A stretch of 64,000 bases of DNA from G965220205 sp965220205 (GTDB lineage Bacteria; Chloroflexota; Dehalococcoidia; Lucifugimonadales; Australimonadaceae), in the NCBI GenBank assembly GCA_965220205.1, contig OZ244812.1:2542001-2606000 (forward strand), written 5' to 3'. The translations under genes and the position numbers were made by a program. Shown piece after piece: positions 1 to 8,035 of the stretch. A model generated the notes under the pieces. That model was given only the letters and a program-made list of their open reading frames with translations, was not told where the DNA came from and searched no databases. Within the stretch, counting starts at the first letter, position 1; each line of letters starts with the position of its first letter.

Positions 1-1019
1 CGGTCGGAGTCGCCAAGGTGCTCCGCCGAGCGGTCCATCAGCGGCCCCTGAGTCACCCACGCCATGACGTCCTGAGCGAGGTCGCGGTTCGTCGCCACGC
101 GGAAGCGGTTCTTCTCCGTGTCGAACACGTCGCCAAGCCGCACCGGGACCGTCGCCGAGACCTCTTCCCCAGGCTGCGGCCGGCTCCCGCCGTAGGTCAG
201 GTGCAGCGTGTGCGTATCGTCCATCGGCACCCGGAACTGGTAGCCGCCGCGCCCGCCGTGCCCGACCTTGAGGATGTTCGGGAACAGCACCGGGTGGCCG
301 ACCCTCCAGGCCTCGTCCTCCTCCGTCTGACCCTCGAGGACGCGCCGCTTGATGATGCCGCGCTCGTAGACGTCGAATCCTATCTTCACGTGCCGCAGCA
401 TCGTCTCGCCGCCCGGGCCCTGCTCGATCCGCTGCCCCTCCCGCTCCTGGTGGTACAACGTCTGGAGCGCGTGCAGATACTCCGTGTGGATCGGGTCCAC
501 GGAGTTCTCCATCACCTGCACCCAGTTGCAGTTGAGCACCTGCACCGTGATCCGCCGTATCAGATCGTCGCGGACCAGGAAGTCCCAGTGGGGCAGCTCC
601 GGGACCGGGGCCGGGCCGAGGTAGGCGAAGATGAGCCCGCCCACTTCCCGCACGGGGTACGCCGTGTTCTGCACGCGCTCCGTGAACGTGCTGCCGGTCG
701 GCTCCGCGGGCTGTTCGAGGCAGCGGCCCTCCGCGTCCCAGAGCCACCCGTGGTACACGCAACGCAGACCGTGCTCCTCCGGGATTCCGTAGAGCAAGCT
801 GATGCGGCGGTGAGGGCACGCCCGGCCCAGCAGGCCCAGGCCGCCCGACCGGTCCCGGTACAGCACCAGGTCCTCGCCCAGCAGCCGCACCTCTTTCGTC
901 GGCTCGTTCTCCAGCTCGACGATGCCGGCGATCGGGTGCCAGTAGCGCCGCAGCAGCTGGCCCATCGCCGTGTCCGCCCCGACCTCCGTGAGAGCCTTGT
1001 TGTCCTCTGGACTGAGCAT
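1..1019 (-). CDS. Rieske-type aromatic ring-hydroxylating oxygenase, alpha subunit (3' end off window)
   Basis: This is the N-terminal ~340 residues of a Rieske non-heme iron oxygenase; the gene runs off the left edge. Such enzymes take electrons from a reductase and insert oxygen into aromatic or related substrates. The Rieske [2Fe-2S] ligands are visible as CPH at residues 68-70 and CVYH at 87-90. The mononuclear iron site shows in ENSVDPIHTEYLH near residues 171-183 (bridging D175, ligands H178 and H183). It starts at ATG 1019 with CTGAGCATC on the + strand, and a GGAGG-like box sits just upstream. It is a paralog of the oxygenase at 32540-33811, sharing the order and wording of these motifs (both resemble the phthalate 4,5-dioxygenase group). 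No ferredoxin or reductase partner is visible, and the substrate is unknown. Confidence 0.9.
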   Translation of the reverse strand, partial: MLSPEDNKALTEVGADTAMGQLLRRYWHPIAGIVELENEPTKEVRLLGEDLVLYRDRSGGLGLLGRACPHRRISLLYGIPEEHGLRCVYHGWLWDAEGRCLEQPAEPTGSTFTERVQNTAYPVREVGGLIFAYLGPAPVPELPHWDFLVRDDLIRRITVQVLNCNWVQVMENSVDPIHTEYLHALQTLYHQEREGQRIEQGPGGETMLRHVKIGFDVYERGIIKRRVLEGQTEEDEAWRVGHPVLFPNILKVGHGGRGGYQFRVPMDDTHTLHLTYGGSRPQPGEEVSATVPVRLGDVFDTEKNRFRVATNRDLAQDVMAWVTQGPLMDRSAEHLGDSD

Positions 1020-1070
1020 CACACACCCTCCTCGCGTCACGGGAGTTCCATCGTCCGCCAACCGATTGCG

Positions 1071-1098
1071 ACGATACCACGCAGGCGGCGCCTGTCAA
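1071..1098 (-). promoter_or_regulatory. putative sigma70-type promoter for the Rieske oxygenase
   Basis: Read on the minus strand, TTGACA (1098-1093) and TATCGT (1076-1071) are separated by 16 bases, about 50 bases before the oxygenase start. The -35 hexamer lies in the string TTTGACAGG, which recurs in the promoters of the three solute-binding protein genes of this window. This call rests on pattern only. Confidence 0.4.
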
Positions 1099-1146
1099 AC
1101 GGTCGGCGTCCGTTGCCCTTCGAAGGCCCGCCGCCCCCTTCCCTCC

Positions 1147-1175
1147 GTCATTCTCGTGCTTGACACGGGAATCCA
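1147..1175. repeat. ATTCC/GGAAT hairpin repeat (left flank of HTH cassette)
   Basis: GTCATTCTCGTG and CACGGGAATCCA form a stem of nine pairs with one mismatch around a five-base loop. The same GTCATTCC...GGAATCCA layout is found at 52101-52131, 52256-52285 and, as a perfect stem, at 3251-3272. It resembles the dispersed REP-like hairpins with core ATTCCCG...CGGGAAT known from many bacterial genomes. This copy marks the left side of the helix-turn-helix cassette. Confidence 0.65.
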
Positions 1176-1391
1176 CGGCTCTTCTGTCGTAACTATGACA
1201 TACGCCAGTTGCGTAATCATCACCCATCTCCTACCCTGGTCCCAACGAACCCAGCACCGACCGGCCCCCTCCAGTCTGCCCCCCTCCCGTCTGGCCTCCT
1301 CCCCACACCGCGGGGGGAGGATTGAGGCGGGGGCGAGGAGGGGAAAACCGCATCCGCCGAAGCCCCCGTCCGGCCCGTCCCCAGAGGAGGA
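1176..1391 (+). other. leader of the HTH cassette, no gene
   Basis: I see no gene here. The stretch is a leader that partly matches 52300-52511: shared words in the same order are ATGACA, TTGC..AATC, CCATCTC, CTACCCT, TCCCAACG and finally CCAGAGGAGRAATG at the start codon. It also contains GGGGGGAGGATTGAGG, which recurs at about 8006-8021 after the last repeat around the GIY-YIG gene. The conserved leader suggests a mobile unit that carries its own 5' region. Confidence 0.5.
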
Positions 1392-1793
1392 ATGAGACCA
1401 AATGAGACCGATAGAAAAGAGTGCGCCCTCTCACTCCGCCAGACCGCCGCTCTTCCCTATATCGCCTCTGAGCCCAACCTCTCCGAAGGCGCCCGGGCTG
1501 CACAGATCGCCAAGAGCACCCTCATGCGATGGATGCAAGAACCCGCCTTCCGTGCCGAGCTCGAACGCGTCCGCCGCAACATCAGCGACCTCGCGTTCTC
1601 CGAGCTCGAAGGGTTCACCCTCAAAGGCGTCATCCGTCTCGTCCAGCTCCTCGACCATCCCGACCCCAACGTCAGACACCGCGCCGCCAAGACCGTCCTC
1701 TCCACCTCCATCGCCGCGCGGCAGGATAAAGAGCTCCGCCGCCAGCTCGAGACCATCGACAACGCGCTCATCATGCTGAAAGCCCAACGATGA
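1392..1793 (+). CDS. helix-turn-helix protein, phBC6A51 / terminase-small-subunit-like
   Basis: A 133-residue protein. Residues ~25-55 (ALPYIASEPNLSEGARAAQI, then AKSTLMRWMQEPAFRAEL) read as a helix-turn-helix of the type seen in phage terminase small subunits and phBC6A51-like proteins, followed by a helical segment with RHRAAKTVL near residue 95. Such proteins bind DNA as oligomers, but here no terminase or other phage gene accompanies it, so packaging is unlikely. The GGAGG box is only one base from this ATG, and an out-of-frame ATG lies ten bases on; the N-terminus could therefore be wrong. The gene overlaps the next one by four bases (ATGA), so the two are translationally coupled. A decayed copy of the start region lies at 52512. 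Function unknown. Confidence 0.7.
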   Translation: MRPNETDRKECALSLRQTAALPYIASEPNLSEGARAAQIAKSTLMRWMQEPAFRAELERVRRNISDLAFSELEGFTLKGVIRLVQLLDHPDPNVRHRAAKTVLSTSIAARQDKELRRQLETIDNALIMLKAQR

Positions 1794-2167
1794 GGAACGC
1801 CGTCCGGCTCCTCGAACGCCGCCTCGCCTGCCTCGTCGCCCAGTCCGCCCTCGAACCCATCGTCCTCGACTACCTCGACCGGTGGCGCGCCGCCGTCGAT
1901 CAGGGCAACCCGCCTCCCGACGTCTTCGAACTCGTCCGCGCCGCGACCGCCCAACGCGTCCCCATGCTCAACGCCGGCGCCATCGTCTCCCTCATCGACC
2001 AGTGCGCCGACAACGACCGCGTCCCCGACCCCCGACGCATCGTCCAAGCCATCGTCCACGGCCACGCCCAACGCTACTACTTCACCAACCACGACAAGAC
2101 CTGCCGCTGCCCCGCCCGCATGCCCCTCGTCATCGACTACTCCCCCGACGACGACGATGGCAACTGA
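1790..2167 (+). CDS. hypothetical protein, partner of the HTH gene
   Basis: A 125-residue protein that I do not recognise. It starts inside the stop of the helix-turn-helix gene (ATGA overlap), which argues for coupled translation and a shared role. It is mostly helical in character, with a C-terminal FTNHDKTCRCPARMP segment whose His and two Cys could bind metal, and an acidic tail (DDDDG). There is no signal peptide or membrane segment. The codons are strongly C-ending like the upstream gene, so the pair looks resident in GC-rich hosts of this kind. It is followed at once by a repeat remnant and the IS481-type element. Confidence 0.6.
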   Translation: MRNAVRLLERRLACLVAQSALEPIVLDYLDRWRAAVDQGNPPPDVFELVRAATAQRVPMLNAGAIVSLIDQCADNDRVPDPRRIVQAIVHGHAQRYYFTNHDKTCRCPARMPLVIDYSPDDDDGN

Positions 2168-2210
2168 CGCCTCTCCCGTCATCCCCGCCCCCCTCCGTCA
2201 TTCCTGTATG

Positions 2211-3244
2211 TGTCAGCTAATTCGTTGACAGATTTTGCAGGGTTTGGAGGGGGGTCTTTCCCCCGAGGCCCTGGTGGGGCCGTGCGGTGTTGTAGTAGAC
2301 GAGGTACTGCATCAACTCCTCCTTCAGCTCCTCCACCGACTCGAACGTCGTCTCGTCCAGCAGGTCCTCGTTCAGCGTCCGCCAGAACCGCTCGACCTTC
2401 CCGTTGGTCTGCGGCCGGTAGGGCCGCGTGTAGCGGTGCGTGATGCCCAGCTCCTGGAACATCCGCTCCATCGGGTGGTTGGCCTTGTTGGCCGGCGAAG
2501 CCACCTCGGCCCCGTTGTCCGTGAGAATGGCCTCGAACCGGACTCCATACTCGGCGTTCAGCAGGTTGATGCTCTTCAGCGCCGCGAACATGACGCTCAG
2601 GCTCTTCAGGTCGTCCACCACCTCCGCCCAGGCCAGACGGGTGCAGGCGTCGATCACGCACACCAGGTAGGAGCGCCGCCTGGCGCCCACGAGCAGGTCC
2701 TTGCTCAGGTGGTGGCAGTCCAGGTGGCCCAGCTCCCCGGCACGGGTCTTGATGATCTGGCGCTTGGACTCCCGCATGGGCTTGGTCAACCGGTTCAGGC
2801 CGTGGCGCTGGGCGATGGCGTAGATGGTCGAGGGCGCTGGCGTGTGGGACTTCAGCACCGGCCTGAGTATGGCATAGATCTCGTAGCGGTTGATGCCCTT
2901 GCGCCGGAGCTCGAGCACCTTCTCCTCGATGAAGGGGAGGGTGCGGCGGCTCTTCCAACGGGGTCCCCGCTTGCCAGGCAGCAGGGCGTCGCCGTCGCCG
3001 GACTGCCGATAGCGGTTGTAGTACTTGGCGAAGGTCTGGCGGTTGGTCCCATGGAAGGCGTAGAAGTCCTGGACGAAGCGGAACTTGGGGTGGCTCTTGG
3101 CCTTGACCTGTTCGTACTCCCGGATGAGGAACCGCCACTTCTGAACATAGTTCCGCTCGATGGTGCGGTCGGTGCTGTTGTCGCGCATCTTCGCCTCCAG
3201 ACTGGCTCGTTCTCCAGCCAAATCTGTCAACGAATTACCTAACA
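2211..3244 (-). mobile_element. IS481-family insertion sequence, complete
   Basis: The element is bounded by imperfect terminal inverted repeats of about 25 bp: TGTCAGCTAATTCGTTGACA at the left end (from 2211) and, on the other strand, TGTTAGGTAATTCGTTGACA at the right end (from 3244), both continuing GATTT. It is 1034 bp and carries one DDE transposase. No clear target duplication is visible. It lies between a half hairpin (GTCATTCC at about 2197) and an intact hairpin at 3251, so it appears to have landed in or beside the repeat that flanks the HTH cassette. Confidence 0.85.
2217..3188 (-). CDS. IS481-type DDE transposase
   Basis: An integrase-core transposase of 323 residues, acting on the ends of the surrounding insertion sequence. 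An N-terminal helix-turn-helix (residues ~35-135) precedes the RNase-H-like core with acidic residues D157 (GHLDCHH), D224 (LTDNGAE) and E266 (NGKVERFWR). The longest reading frame begins at 3245, outside the element, so I chose ATG 3188, which has TGGAGGCGAAG just before it. The stop codon lies inside the left terminal repeat. It is intact and could still be active. Confidence 0.9.
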   Translation of the reverse strand: MRDNSTDRTIERNYVQKWRFLIREYEQVKAKSHPKFRFVQDFYAFHGTNRQTFAKYYNRYRQSGDGDALLPGKRGPRWKSRRTLPFIEEKVLELRRKGINRYEIYAILRPVLKSHTPAPSTIYAIAQRHGLNRLTKPMRESKRQIIKTRAGELGHLDCHHLSKDLLVGARRRSYLVCVIDACTRLAWAEVVDDLKSLSVMFAALKSINLLNAEYGVRFEAILTDNGAEVASPANKANHPMERMFQELGITHRYTRPYRPQTNGKVERFWRTLNEDLLDETTFESVEELKEELMQYLVYYNTARPHQGLGGKTPLQTLQNLSTN

Positions 3245-3250
3245 TCTACA

Positions 3251-3272
3251 ATTCCGGCGCCCCAGCCGGAAT
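3251..3272. repeat. perfect ATTCCGGC/GCCGGAAT hairpin
   Basis: ATTCCGGC and GCCGGAAT pair perfectly around a six-base loop, and CCAGG follows as in the other members of this repeat family. It directly follows the right end of the IS481-type element and brackets the HTH cassette together with 1147-1175. Confidence 0.6.
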
Positions 3273-3395
3273 CCAGGGGGCGGGGGAGAGCCGCCCCTCA
3301 ACCCGAAGCGCTGTCCCCGTTTGCTACAATCCGCTGACCGGCTCCGCGATGAGGGACCCCGCCTTGGCGCGCCCGTGGAGGAGGAATCCGCACTT

Positions 3396-5371
3396 ATGAC
3401 CATGTTCCAGACGTTCCCCGTATTGCTCAAGAGCCTGCTCAACGACGTAGAGACCGGCAAGATGCGGCTTCCAGACTTCCAGCGCGGGTGGGTGTGGGAC
3501 GACTACCGCATCCGCGCACTCTTGGCCAGCATCTCCCGCGGCTTCCCGGTCGGGGCCATCATGACCCTCCAGTCGGGCGGAGACATCAACTTCAAGACTC
3601 GCCTGGTCGAAGGCGTGGACGGCCAAGCCGCCAGTGATGTGGCCCAGTTCTTGTTGGACGGCCAGCAGCGGCTCACGTCGCTCTATCAGGCGTTGAAGTA
3701 CCCAGGGCCTGTGGAGACGCACGATAGCCGGGGAGGACGCATCAAACGCTGGTACTTCGTTGATATGCTCAAGGCGCTGGACGACGCCACTGATAGGGAG
3801 GATGCCATCGTAAGCGTCCCTGACAACAAGCGCGTCACTCGTGACTTCGGGCGTGAGACGATACTGGACCTCTCAACTCCTCAACTCGAGTACGCGAACC
3901 ACATGATGCCCACGGAACGCCTATTTGACCCGACGAGTGGCTGTTGGCTTACCTCCGCTATTGAGAGAATAGCCCTGACGCGCATCCGAGCGGCAGCGCA
4001 CTAGAGTTTTGGGAGAGGTTCAACCAAGCTATCATCCTCACGTTTAGCGAATACTTGCTCCCTGTGATCGATCTCAGCAAGAACACTCCGAAGGAGGCTG
4101 TCTGTACGGTCTTCGAAAAGGTCAACACGGGCGGCGTTACTCTCTCCGTATTCGAACTCGTAACGGCTTCCTTCGCCGCCGAGGACTTCGCGCTTCGCGA
4201 CGACTGGGACAAGCGGCGGAGCGGCATGCGCCAACGGTTTGACGTGCTCCGCGGCATCGGGGGCGAACAGTTCCTGCAGGCCGTTACGCTCGTAGCGACT
4301 CAGGAACGGCGCAGGCGGAAGATGCGGGAAGGCGTACCTGCCAACCAGGCGCCACGCATCAGTTGCCAGAAGCGCGACGTTCTCAACCTCGACCTTAACG
4401 AGTACGAGGCGTGGGCGCCAAAGGTTGAGGAAGGCTTCATGCAGGCTGCCATATTCCTGCACAGGCAGTTCGTGTTCAAGCAGGGGGATGTTCCCTACAA
4501 TACGCAACTCATTCCAATGGCCGCGCTGTTCGTAGAGCTTGGGCATGAACTCGATCCCGCCAACGCCAAAGAGCGTCTCGAACACTGGTACTGGTCGGGC
4601 ATCTTCAGCGAAGCCTATGGCAGCGCGGTCGAAACCCAATATGCGCTGGACTTGGACCAGGTTGTCCAGTACGTTCGCTCTGGAGCGCCGCCGCGGCTCA
4701 TAACCGAGGCCGACTTCAACCCAGAGCGCCTCATCTCCCTGCGCACGCGCAACAGCGCCGCCTACAAGGGGCTCTATGCGCTTCAGATGAAGAGCGGAGC
4801 AGCCGACTGGCGTAAGAGCGAACTCCTTACCATCGAAACCTATAACGACGAGGCGATAGATATCCATCACATCTTCCCCGTGGCATGGTGTGAGGCGGCG
4901 GAATATAAGAGGAAGGGCGAGGCGACGGCCAAGCCGCGGATCGAGAGTTGGCTGTACAACTCAATCATCAACAAGACGCCCATAGACGCCCACACGAATC
5001 GGATCATCGGCGGGCAGGCCCCCTCGGAGTACCTAACAAGGCTGCAAAGGGAGGACATAGCTCCCGATAAGCTCGGCGCTGTTCTGCAAAGCCACTGGCT
5101 GGATCCTGACCTCTTAGCGCAGGACGACTTCTCGAAGTGTTTCGTGCAGCGCGGCGAGAAGATGCTCAACCTTATCGGCGAGGCTATGGGGCGGCCAATC
5201 TCCGGTGGCTCCGACATACTCAACAACGCGCTGGTTCGGGCGGGGTTGCGTCCTGCCGACCAACAGGACACTCCTGACACGCCCGAACTCCAAGAGTTCG
5301 ACGACCCCGAAGACGAGTACGACCCGATAGGCAGCGCCGCCTACAGCGGCGACCCTAGCCAAAACACCTGA
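3396..5371 (+). pseudogene. GmrSD-like DUF262/DUF1524 defence protein, frameshifted
   Basis: The two halves of one protein lie in different frames. The N-terminal part (ATG 3396, preceded by GGAGGAG at 3378-3384) has DFQRGWVWDD and the FLLDGQQRLTSL motif of the DUF262 (GmrS-like, ParB/sulfiredoxin-fold nucleotidase) domain, and ends at 4004. The next frame is open from 3965 and continues with LPVIDLSKNTPKEA and VFEKVNTGGV, then the C-terminal HNH-like (DUF1524/GmrD) region with DIHHIFPVAW, NKTPI and PSEYL, to the stop at 5371. The family is known from type IV restriction of modified phage DNA. A single shift between about 3930 and 3998 separates the halves. A real frameshift or an assembly error would look the same. 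The long acidic tail (EFDDPEDEYDP) is intact. Confidence 0.8.
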
Positions 5372-5500
5372 AAGGAACGCGCCCGCTGTCGCGCCCCTTC
5401 CCTCCGCGCGGCAGCCTTTGGCCGTGCGAGGGCCTAGCTCGCGCCGCGCAGGAGCGGTAGGATGGGGGACGACAGCGAACAGGCCAAAGGAGGGACCGTC

Positions 5501-6625
5501 ATGAGCGGAACGGACCCAGTTGCCACCGGACAAGAAATCCGCGTCTCAGCGGACTCGCACATGGTCGAGCCCTTCGAACTGTGGGAAGAGCGCATGGAGG
5601 AGCGCTACCGCAGCCGCGCCCTCCGCTACGGACCCAACGAACGCGGCTTCGGAGGCCGCGCCCGCGAAGGCGGATGGGACCCCGTTGCCCGCCTCAAGGA
5701 CATGGCCGCCGACGGCATCAGCGCCGAGGTTCTCTACCCAACCCTCACCAAGGACATCTTCCTGCACCAGGGTCACGACCCCGAGCTCGCCGAGGCCAGC
5801 GCCCGCGTCTACAACGACTGGATGATCGAGTACTGCCAGGAGTCCCCCGAGCGCCTCTGGGGGCAGGCCATGATCATGCTCTGGAACATCGAGGACGCGA
5901 TCTTGGAGATGGAGCGCTGCCGGAAGGCCGGCCTCGTCGCCGCAACCACCTGGATCATTCCCCCTGACAACCTGCCCTTCAAGTCCGAGCACTACGAGCG
6001 CTTCTGGACCGCCGCCCAGGACCTCGACATGCCCGTCAGCATGCACATCAACCAGGGATTCGGCATGTACGTCGACCGCCGGACCACGGCTATCGACGAG
6101 GTCGAGTCCATCAGACTCACGACCCAGGGCCACAAGCTCAACGGCATGAACGCCTTCACGGAGATCATCTGCTCCGGCGTCCTCGAACGTCACCCCCGGC
6201 TGAAGGTCATCGTCGCCGAGCTCGAGGTCGGGTGGATACCCTTCTTCGTCCAGGACCTCGACCGCCGGTTCATCAAGTCGAAGCTCTACAAGGAGCACGC
6301 GATGCCGCTGCTCCCGAGCGAGTACTTCGAGCGGCAGTGCTTCTCCACCTTCACCTCCGACGAGGTGGGCGGCCACCTCCTCGAGCGGTGGGGGATGAAC
6401 AACTTCATGTGGTCCAACGACTACCCGCACCCCGGCAGCATCTGGCCCTACTCGTCCGAGGTCATCGAGCGCACCCTCGGCCACCTCTCCTCGGAGACCA
6501 GGGCCAAGGTGCTCCGCGAGAACGTCTCCCGCGTCTACGGCATGCCCGTGCCCGAGCCGATGCCCCTCGAGGCCGCGCCCAACATGGAAGGAGCGTGGGG
6601 CGAACGCGCGTGGATACAGCGGTAG
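5501..6625 (+). CDS. amidohydrolase family 2 (ACMSD-like metal-dependent hydrolase/decarboxylase)
   Basis: A 374-residue TIM-barrel enzyme of the amidohydro_2 family, whose studied members decarboxylate or hydrolyse carboxylated aromatic or related compounds with a divalent metal. Metal-site residues are visible: SADSH at 16-20 (Asp in place of the first His of the usual HxH), H182 in SMHINQG, and D307 in SNDYPHP. ATG 5501 follows AAAGGAGGGACCGTC, so I prefer it to the longer frame from 5462. It is the first of six paralogs in the window (also 14195, 24112, 29405, 30555 and 63343). It is followed by a palindromic repeat and an isochorismatase-like gene on the same strand. Substrate unknown. 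Confidence 0.88.
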   Translation: MSGTDPVATGQEIRVSADSHMVEPFELWEERMEERYRSRALRYGPNERGFGGRAREGGWDPVARLKDMAADGISAEVLYPTLTKDIFLHQGHDPELAEASARVYNDWMIEYCQESPERLWGQAMIMLWNIEDAILEMERCRKAGLVAATTWIIPPDNLPFKSEHYERFWTAAQDLDMPVSMHINQGFGMYVDRRTTAIDEVESIRLTTQGHKLNGMNAFTEIICSGVLERHPRLKVIVAELEVGWIPFFVQDLDRRFIKSKLYKEHAMPLLPSEYFERQCFSTFTSDEVGGHLLERWGMNNFMWSNDYPHPGSIWPYSSEVIERTLGHLSSETRAKVLRENVSRVYGMPVPEPMPLEAAPNMEGAWGERAWIQR

Positions 6626-6654
6626 CAGGCGCGCCGGCGTCAGAGAACTAGCTC

Positions 6655-6713
6655 CCCCAATCCGTTCGCCCTGAGCTTGTCGAAGGGGGAAGGGTCCCGC
6701 GAACGGATTGGGG
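6655..6713. repeat. palindromic CCGTTCG...CGAACGG repeat, copy 1
   Basis: A 59-bp unit whose ends are perfect inverted repeats, CCCCAATCCGTTCGC and GCGAACGGATTGGGG. Between them lies CCTGAGCTTGTCGAAGGG. The CCGTTCGCCCTGAGC...TCGAAGGG string is a widespread REP-like sequence in GC-rich bacteria. Other copies are at 7436, 7511, 7943 (reversed), 52163 and fragments nearby. It lies between two co-directional genes. Confidence 0.8.
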
Positions 6714-6733
6714 TCTGAGGGAAGGAGCCGCCA

Positions 6734-7429
6734 ATGGCGTACGACTTCGAAGATCACGCCTGGAAGGATGTCGTCACCCCCGACGACCTGGAGCTCTACG
6801 CGCCCTACCGCAGGGAGACCTACGTCGGCCGGCGCCCTGCGGTGCTCGTGGTCGATCTCTACAACATGGCCTACGCGGGCGGTCCGGGGCCGGTGCACGA
6901 GGTCGCCAAGGAGTTCCCCAGCGCCTGCGGCGACTACGCCTGGGACGCCGTCGAGCCCACGAAGCAGCTCCTCGCCTTGACGCGGGCGCGCGGCTTCCCG
7001 GTCGTCTACACGACCAGCGAGGACCGGAAGGAGGCGCGGCCCCAGGCCACCCCGACGACCAACCGAAGGACGCGCAACACCGGCGACGACCCGTTCGGCA
7101 TCTTCCCCGCGTTCGAGCGGCAGCCGGGCGACCTCACCATCTACAAGCAGCGCGCCAGCGGTTTCTTCGGCACCTCGCTCATCGCCCACCTCACCCAGAA
7201 CGCCGTCGACACGGTCATCGTCTGCGGCGAGAGCACCAGCGGCTGCGTCCGCGCCTCAGTCGCCGACGCCTACTCCTACGGCTTCCACGTCGTCCTCGTC
7301 GAGGAGTGCACCTACGACCGCAGCCTCCTCTCGCACAAGGTCAACCTGTTCGACATGCACCACAAATACGCCGACGTCATGCACATCGAAGAGTTGGCCG
7401 AGCGCCTGGAAGCATTCCCCGAAATCTAA
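6734..7429 (+). CDS. isochorismatase-like cysteine hydrolase
   Basis: A 231-residue member of the isochorismatase/nicotinamidase/N-carbamoylsarcosine amidase superfamily, which hydrolyses amides, carbamoyl groups or vinyl ethers with a Cys nucleophile. The triad is in place: D41 (VVDLYN), K138 (IYKQRASGFFGT) and C171 (ESTSGCVRASVADAYSYGF). The sequence GESTSGCVRASV is typical of the carbamoylsarcosine-amidase side of the family. AAGGAGCCGCC precedes ATG 6734. It may act with the amidohydrolase upstream, with only a palindromic repeat between them. Substrate not deducible. Confidence 0.85.
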   Translation: MAYDFEDHAWKDVVTPDDLELYAPYRRETYVGRRPAVLVVDLYNMAYAGGPGPVHEVAKEFPSACGDYAWDAVEPTKQLLALTRARGFPVVYTTSEDRKEARPQATPTTNRRTRNTGDDPFGIFPAFERQPGDLTIYKQRASGFFGTSLIAHLTQNAVDTVIVCGESTSGCVRASVADAYSYGFHVVLVEECTYDRSLLSHKVNLFDMHHKYADVMHIEELAERLEAFPEI

Positions 7430-7435
7430 CCCCTC

Positions 7436-7477
7436 ATCCGTTCGCTCTGAGCCCGGCGAAGGGTTCCGCGAACGGAT
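7436..7477. repeat. palindromic CCGTTCG...CGAACGG repeat, copy 2
   Basis: ATCCGTTCGC (7436-7445) pairs with GCGAACGGAT (7468-7477) around CTGAGCCCGGCGAAGGG. It starts six bases after the isochorismatase stop and may end its transcript. Confidence 0.75.
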
Positions 7478-7510
7478 TGGGAGGTCCTAGAACGCCAGGT
7501 CTCGCGGTTC

Positions 7511-7552
7511 CGTTCGCCCTGAGCCTGTCGAAGGGGGTCCCACGAACGGATC
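7511..7552. repeat. palindromic CCGTTCG...CGAACGG repeat, copy 3
   Basis: CCGTTCG (7511-7517) pairs with CGAACGG (7544-7550), with CCTGAGCCTGTCGAAGGGGG inside. It is in the same orientation as copy 2 and lies just upstream of the GIY-YIG gene. Confidence 0.75.
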
Positions 7553-7592
7553 GGGAGGCGAGGGCCATGCACAACGGACGTGGTCCCTCAAC

Positions 7593-7877
7593 ATGGCATT
7601 TGGGGTCTACATACTGCGCTGCGCCGATGGCTTCTACTACACGGGGCACACGGACGCGCTGGAAAGAAGGATCGCCGAGCACGGCGACGGCGCCGTTCCG
7701 GGCTACGCGCACGACTGGCGCCCCGTGTCGCTCATGTACAGCTGCGAGTTCGCAACGCGGGAAGAGGCGCTGACCATGGAGCGCCGCATAAAGGGCTGGT
7801 CGCGAGCCAAGAAGGAGGCGCTCTTCCGAGAAGACTGGCGGCTCCTGAAAGTCCTATCCGCCACCCGTGGCTCCTAG
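7593..7877 (+). CDS. small GIY-YIG nuclease domain protein
   Basis: A 94-residue protein that is almost only a GIY-YIG nuclease domain. VYIL at 5-8 and YYTG at 15-18 are the two signature strands, arginines R25/R26 fall at the catalytic arginine position, and the ATREEALTMERRIKGWSRAK segment (58-77) carries the conserved glutamate and the family's KGWSR motif. Proteins of this UvrC-like short group have no settled function. Two copies of a palindromic repeat lie directly upstream and one in reversed orientation lies directly downstream, so this gene is embedded in repeats. A nuclease that acts on, or spreads, such repeats is an inference. No strong ribosome binding site is visible. Confidence 0.85.
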   Translation: MAFGVYILRCADGFYYTGHTDALERRIAEHGDGAVPGYAHDWRPVSLMYSCEFATREEALTMERRIKGWSRAKKEALFREDWRLLKVLSATRGS

Positions 7878-7942
7878 GGAATCTCGGAACGAGGTCTGAC
7901 GCCTCAGGAGTAACGGAAGGGAGAGACTGGAAGCCCTCGCCA

Positions 7943-7984
7943 ATCCGTTCGGGGGACCCTTCGACGGGCTCAGGGCGAACGGAT
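7943..7984. repeat. palindromic CCGTTCG...CGAACGG repeat, copy 4 (reversed)
   Basis: ATCCGTTCG (7943-7951) and CGAACGGAT (7976-7984) flank the complement of the usual core, GACCCTTCGACGGGCTCAGG. Its reversed orientation relative to copies 1-3 makes the GIY-YIG gene the centre of a large inverted arrangement. Confidence 0.75.
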
Positions 7985-8035
7985 GGGGCGGGGCTATTCA
8001 GAGGTGGGGGGAGGATTGAGAGGCGGCGCGAGCCG

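Noticed and set aside
1392..2167. Prophage start (terminase small subunit)
   Set aside because: No large terminase, portal or capsid gene follows; the pair is isolated between repeats and an IS.
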